Positions 59,995 to 64,000 of a DNA stretch of 64,000 nucleotides are shown one piece after another. The DNA lies in assembly GCA_022184915.1 (NCBI GenBank), contig JAGTJU010000003.1, positions 248,001 through 312,000 on the forward strand. Direction: 5' to 3'. The DNA comes from Myxococcales bacterium (GTDB taxonomy: Bacteria; Myxococcota_A; Polyangia; Fen-1088). The notes under the pieces are model-generated. The model was not told the DNA's origin. It worked only from the letters and a program-made list of their open reading frames with translations, and made no database searches. The translations under genes and the position numbers were made by a program. Every line of letters begins with the position of its first letter. Position 1 is the first letter of the stretch.

Positions 59995-60430
59995 GTGCCA
60001 CCCCAGCCTGGAGGCGAGCCTTCGTCACCATCCGAAAAAAACGCTCCGTCGGCTCATAATCCGCGTGGGCGGAGTACGTTCGGACGCGAAAGCGATGCAA
60101 GGGCTCTTCTCGACGCTCGAACGCCACCACGCCGTCCCTTAGAACGTTGAACGCAAGCAGGGTGGGCGCATCGTTCAAGATGACGAGGTCCAACCGTTCG
60201 GCGCTGAACTCGCGTGCCAAAGCACCGAGCAACGTTCTTACGACTTCCTTGCGCTCGAGCGCATTCGGCGAAGCGTTGAGAAGAACCGCAATGTCGAAAT
60301 CACTGTGAGGCTTGCTTTGTCCCGTCGCGCGGGACCCGAACAAAAGCGCGGCGTCCACATCGGGGTGTCCAGACAAAGCGCGAGCAATCGCGTTGCAGTC
60401 CCGCGCCACCGTATGATCGCCTGCTTCCAC
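59987..60430 (-). CDS. mntA: MntA-like nucleotidyltransferase antitoxin
   Basis: 147-aa nucleotidyltransferase from GTG 60430; a longer ORF to 60667 adds unrelated low-complexity sequence. The motif GSRATGQSKPHSDFD fits GSx10DxD (Gly32, Ser33, Asp44, Asp46). First gene of an intact mntA-hepT module, the usual order. It differs clearly from the orphan mntA 2.2 kb away, so the two modules are not recent duplicates. Confidence 0.88.
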   Translation of the reverse strand: MEAGDHTVARDCNAIARALSGHPDVDAALLFGSRATGQSKPHSDFDIAVLLNASPNALERKEVVRTLLGALAREFSAERLDLVILNDAPTLLAFNVLRDGVVAFERREEPLHRFRVRTYSAHADYEPTERFFRMVTKARLQAGVARG

Positions 60431-60681
60431 GTACCTAGTGTGCGACCATCGAGATCCTCTGGCAACTATCGCAACGGGCCCCGCCGGGGGGGACAGACGC
60501 CGCCGGTCGCGGCAGCAAGTGCTACAGGCACGATGCAGCACGCACGGGGCACCCAGGCCGTCAGACCGGACACCCCACGAAGCCCCCGCGGGGCCTTGTC
60601 CGGGATTTGCCACCGGGTCTGATATGGCTGCCGGCTCCTCGACGGGTGTCGCCACAGTCCGCGCCACTGCCGGGGGGTGGA

Positions 60682-63321
60682 TTAATCAACGGGGAGATGG
60701 ACCGGCAGAGGGACACTGGCGACACCCCGTCGCCATGGGCCTTCTTTGGTTCTTTCAGGTGCGGTCACCAAGACGTAAAGTCTGTAGTTCCGGGCGACCG
60801 GCGTCGCCGGGAGTTCAATCTTGAGACGCCCTTGGCGATCCAGCTTGGCGTCGTGAGTGAGCCGGAAATCGAGGTCTCCATCCGGTGGCAGTGACTTCAC
60901 GGCAAAGCCCGAGGTCGCTTGCAAGCCGCACCCGACAGAACCACCAACAGTCTGCCCCCGCTTGGGCGCCATCCATTGAAATAGGTCGGTTACGGTGTCG
61001 AAGCTTCGCGCCGAATCCCACGGTGCCGAAGTGTGAGTCCAACCCGAAGCATCGACCGTGTCTTGGTCGACGAGCCACGCGGTCACAAAGCCTTGAGACA
61101 CGGGTTTTCCACCATAAACTGCACGAATCTCGAGGGCAGGGGACCCTCCCGTGGACCCGGCTTTGATCGTGTTGCTCGCGTCTCTTCCTTTTGTGCTCGC
61201 AGTTTTGACGGGGGTGATGTGGACGTCGAGGGACGACTTTTTCGGGCTGACCCGCATGCTTTCGATTTCGAGGTGGGCGTCTGCAGATCCGACCATGAGA
61301 CGGATGACACCGATGGGCTTTGCCCAATCGCTCTCGATGGGCAGCGCGATCGCCTCGTTTGTGGGCGCTGGAAAAGCTGCACGAAGGCCAGCTGAGGCAA
61401 GTGCCACGATGGCAGGACCAGTCAGGCGGGCCGGTTTCATGACGAATCGTCCACTTTTTGTCTCCTCGATCGAAATAGAAGGAGATGATTGCTGCGGTTT
61501 CGGAATACGAATCACCCAGGGGCCATGTGTAACGCCCGGCGCGACATGGGTTCGTGCGAACATCCGGTAGCCAGCGGCGGGCAGATGACCAAGGGCAACG
61601 ACGATCTGTTCGGTTCTTGCAGGGAAGGCAATCGACTTGACGAGTCGTCCTTGACGGCATCCGTCAGCACCGCACGAGCGTTCATTGAGTGAGACAGTCC
61701 AATGTTCGTCGGGGGCTATTCTCTCACTTCCAACCCTCTGGAGGCGCAGCCAGCTCCGTCCACTGTTGTCCAAGGTGGGCTCATGAACGACCAAACCTCG
61801 CTTTGGGATCACGTCGAAGGCGGCTTGGGACTCGAGGGCGGGCTCGCCGCCTGGAAAGAACTTGCCTTCAAAGCGGCAACGGCTCGGGGCCATGTCTGAC
61901 ACGTCGGGTGGGCTCACCTTTAAAGTGCCCTCTCCTGCCGACAGAGCAGGTTCATCCTTTTCGAATCGTCCCGTCATCGACGATGAAGAATCGTACGAGA
62001 AGGAAAGTGGCACGGCGACGATGTCTTCCGACCATTGCTGTGGGAAACAATCGAGCTCGTACTTGGCAAGCAGATACGGCGAGCGTGACCCTTGTGCATT
62101 CCGTGTCTCGAGCTGCAGCGCTATGGTCTGCCCCTTCACAAATGAAGGACGAGACGCTCTTAGTCGTGCAAATCTGTCCTTGGTCGGGAAGGAATGGACG
62201 GAGAGGCGAACGGTCGAGAGCTCTCTCTCTTCGGGTTCGTTCTCGATGAAGAGTTTCAAGTTGTAGTCGCCGTGCGGCAGAACGGCCGGCAAGTCCAGTT
62301 TGCTCACGAAGGTTCCCACAGGACCCATCTTGACGGAGACGGAGGCGAGTGCCTTCGGCTGCCCTTTCAGCATGCGACGCGGATTCTCCAGCACGATGCG
62401 GACCTTGACCCTGGAAGACAAAGTGGAGCCGTCGTGCAATGGAGCTCGCGATCGCTCATCTATCCATCCGACGATATCGATCGACTCCCCCGGCCGGTAG
62501 GCGCTACGGTTCGTTGCGAGACTCCCCCAGTACAACGCGCAACCCAAGCTTTGGCCTTGCGACCGGCAGGGCGAATGCAGGTGAAGGTCTCGTTCGTGGC
62601 GCTCGTCGACGAAGGCCCAGTCGCCTTGGCCCTCCGTCTCCGTCCGCTCGACCACAATGACGGAAGATGAGCCGCGCCCCCAACACGGCTGCGAGGAAAG
62701 GATAAGCCCGTGGTCATCTGTTCTTCCGACATACCCCAGCGTTCCACGGTGGCTCGGCGCGCGGGACTGCGCGGAGTAAACCCTGGCATTCGCCGCCGGA
62801 CCCTTGGCACTGATGTGCGTTGCCCATACGAGCCTGTCGCCACGCGACTTGGCAGTGACGACACCAATATCCGTAACCTGGTAGATGCCATAGGCAGATG
62901 CGGTGCTCGTAGAGCCGTTACGGGCCCGAAGGCGAACGACGAACGTTCCCCGGCGTTCCCCGACCAAAGGGCCGAAATCCACTGTGTGGGCCTCCGCAGA
63001 ATCGACGGGGGGAACGGGCATCGTGGATACGCCGTCCGTAAACCAAACATCGAGAGAGGGGCCCAATTGGTAACCATTCCACGAAGTCTCGAGGCCGGCA
63101 ATCAGCGTGACCGTCTCCTCCGGCGTGAGAGCAACCACGTCCAGCGCAAGAGGGCCTTCGTCGTCGGCCGAGAAGGACAGGTGCTTTGGCCCATCCGCGG
63201 CGAGTACGGCGTAGGGCCGCATGAGTTTGAGGGCAGCAGCAGCCTTTGGAGTCACTCCCGCGGTAGGGGCCTGTGCCGACACCAAGGCCGCAATCACGAG
63301 AGGCGCAATGAAACCGGACAC
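60682..63321 (-). CDS. Alpha-2-macroglobulin-like protein lacking thioester domain
   Basis: 879 aa from GTG 63321 (start chosen so that a signal peptide, FIAPLVIAALVSAQA, is N-terminal; the ATG at 63363 would overlap the upstream gene). Macroglobulin features: NRSAYRPGESIDIVGWIDER (MG2-like), long beta-sandwich domains, and near the end KLDRQGRLKIELPATPVARN, the region where full-length family members continue into the thioester domain. Here the protein stops about 40 residues later, so the bait/thioester half is missing. It lies 7 bp after the upstream secreted-protein gene in the same operon. Confidence 0.7.
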   Translation of the reverse strand: MSGFIAPLVIAALVSAQAPTAGVTPKAAAALKLMRPYAVLAADGPKHLSFSADDEGPLALDVVALTPEETVTLIAGLETSWNGYQLGPSLDVWFTDGVSTMPVPPVDSAEAHTVDFGPLVGERRGTFVVRLRARNGSTSTASAYGIYQVTDIGVVTAKSRGDRLVWATHISAKGPAANARVYSAQSRAPSHRGTLGYVGRTDDHGLILSSQPCWGRGSSSVIVVERTETEGQGDWAFVDERHERDLHLHSPCRSQGQSLGCALYWGSLATNRSAYRPGESIDIVGWIDERSRAPLHDGSTLSSRVKVRIVLENPRRMLKGQPKALASVSVKMGPVGTFVSKLDLPAVLPHGDYNLKLFIENEPEERELSTVRLSVHSFPTKDRFARLRASRPSFVKGQTIALQLETRNAQGSRSPYLLAKYELDCFPQQWSEDIVAVPLSFSYDSSSSMTGRFEKDEPALSAGEGTLKVSPPDVSDMAPSRCRFEGKFFPGGEPALESQAAFDVIPKRGLVVHEPTLDNSGRSWLRLQRVGSERIAPDEHWTVSLNERSCGADGCRQGRLVKSIAFPARTEQIVVALGHLPAAGYRMFARTHVAPGVTHGPWVIRIPKPQQSSPSISIEETKSGRFVMKPARLTGPAIVALASAGLRAAFPAPTNEAIALPIESDWAKPIGVIRLMVGSADAHLEIESMRVSPKKSSLDVHITPVKTASTKGRDASNTIKAGSTGGSPALEIRAVYGGKPVSQGFVTAWLVDQDTVDASGWTHTSAPWDSARSFDTVTDLFQWMAPKRGQTVGGSVGCGLQATSGFAVKSLPPDGDLDFRLTHDAKLDRQGRLKIELPATPVARNYRLYVLVTAPERTKEGPWRRGVASVPLPVHLPVD

Positions 63322-63328
63322 GCTCGAA

Positions 63329-64000
63329 TCAATTCCCGGCCAACGCGCCGCGATGCAGGCCAAACTTCGGCCATGCTGTGTGTGGGACTGCCGGAATCAC
63401 GGCAGGATCGCACGCAAAGTAAAAATCGTCGACTCCGACGCCGTAGGGTCGAATCTCGCAGTCGAAGAAGAAATTGCTGCGAGCGGGCTTGTGTTCCACG
63501 AGAACCGCAAAATCGATTCCCGCCAGCCTGAATCGGTGAAGCCTCATCGAGCCTGCCGTGACGGTGGTGAGCTCTTCATGAGGAAGATCCATGAGTGGAA
63601 TGACCTCACCAAGTTCGACCAAGTTTTTCCGTCCATATTCTCGGCAAGAACTGCCCGACAGTTCGTAGCGGGTGCCGATCGACGGCGGTGCAATCGCCAC
63701 CACCGGGCGCACGATGCTTGCATATTGCCTGCGAACAATGCCGTCGCTGGACGTCGGCGCATCGCCGTAGGTGGGGTCGACCTGCGTGCACCCACTGTCG
63801 AGATAGACATCTCCGTATAGCTGATTTGGCACGCAGTACACGGTTTGGGTGTTCTTGTTGGGGCGCCACCAGCGGCAACGGTTCCCCCTATGGCGGTCCC
63901 GAAATCCGAGGTCGTCCCGCCCAAGACCGACAAAACCGTCGCTCCCCGTGACGGCCTCGACCGACACGCGATCGGTCAGAGGAACGAGGACCGAGCCTGT
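63329..64000 (-). CDS. Secreted or surface protein, 5' partial
   Basis: The frame is open to the right edge (reading TGSVLVPLTDRVSVEAVTGS inward), so the start is outside the window; the GTG at 63967 is internal. Cysteine-containing segments such as TVYCVPNQLYGDVYLDSGC and FDCEIRPYGVGVDDFYFACD suggest an extracytoplasmic protein. Relatives with lists of such repeats are common in myxobacteria, function unknown. It sits 7 bp upstream of the macroglobulin-like gene. Confidence 0.65.
   Translation of the reverse strand, partial: TGSVLVPLTDRVSVEAVTGSDGFVGLGRDDLGFRDRHRGNRCRWWRPNKNTQTVYCVPNQLYGDVYLDSGCTQVDPTYGDAPTSSDGIVRRQYASIVRPVVAIAPPSIGTRYELSGSSCREYGRKNLVELGEVIPLMDLPHEELTTVTAGSMRLHRFRLAGIDFAVLVEHKPARSNFFFDCEIRPYGVGVDDFYFACDPAVIPAVPHTAWPKFGLHRGALAGN

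Noticed and set aside
60438-60824. 128-aa plus-strand ORF between mntA and the macroglobulin-like gene
   Set aside because: Low-complexity Arg/Gly-rich product with no start signal; the 60431-60681 gap shows no supportable gene.

Overview
The window looks like a high-GC chromosome segment from a Myxococcota-type (deltaproteobacterial) organism. The evidence is compositional and architectural: GC-rich coding sequence with frequent GTG starts; many lipobox secreted proteins of unknown function; two very large Ser/Thr-kinase/ATPase/TPR proteins; a zinc-ribbon/proline-repeat/TPR membrane protein; a DUF4423-type regulator; and ECF sigma variants. Genus cannot be fixed from the window. No rRNA, tRNA, CRISPR array or intact insertion sequence was seen.

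Layout. 1-5.4 kb: end of plsY, bioB on the minus strand, then a giant zinc-ribbon/TPR protein. 5.6-9.7 kb: SPW-repeat membrane protein, DUF4423 regulator divergent from a Cys-rich lipoprotein, a cupin-GNAT operon, and a small gene beside a dCTP-deaminase-like scrap. 9.8-10.8 kb: a decayed sigma/anti-sigma pair. 11.1-14.9 kb: winged-helix-like protein, VWA-like lipoprotein, another lipoprotein. 15-19 kb: kinase-ATPase protein 1. 19.1-22.3 kb: secreted GH2 beta-galactosidase with a frameshift. 22.3-25.5 kb: YdeI-like protein, ArsR-SRPBCC operon, two membrane proteins. 25.8-30.4 kb: an ECF sigma factor fused through a membrane helix to repeated carboxypeptidase-regulatory domains, then a lipoprotein. 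30.7 kb: a tandem-repeat peptide gene. 31-33.8 kb: gntR-trpB-trpA operon. 34 kb: vapBC-like pair. 34.7-40.5 kb: 5'-nucleotidase lipoprotein, parvulin, hydrolase, lipoprotein, outer-membrane-like protein. 40.6-46.3 kb: alpha-2-macroglobulin-like lipoprotein with a frameshift. 46.3-50.5 kb: small secreted protein, MarR-DUF1398 pair, subtilase-like lipoprotein. 50.6-54.7 kb: kinase-ATPase protein 2 with two frameshifts. 54.9 kb: a 24-residue peptide related to the 30.7-kb gene. 55-64 kb: secreted and membrane proteins, an mntA antitoxin with a truncated hepT, an intact mntA-hepT pair, an alpha-2-macroglobulin-like protein without thioester domain, and a partial secreted gene.

The least explained element is the peptide family at 30682-30951 and 54888-54962. 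Both genes end in AGGFALNHNRGL(V/L), share upstream sequence blocks, and have no recognised enzyme next to them; the first carries exact 60-bp tandem repeats, and the second has its own promoter and a strong terminator. Other points of interest are a membrane-tethered sigma factor, a leaderless arsR with a perfect palindrome over its start codon, a GntR-controlled trpBA operon with a perfect operator, two HEPN/MNT loci of which one has lost its toxin, and a subtilase and a macroglobulin with altered active motifs. Four one-base insertions break three otherwise intact long genes, so sequencing error must be weighed against real inactivation.
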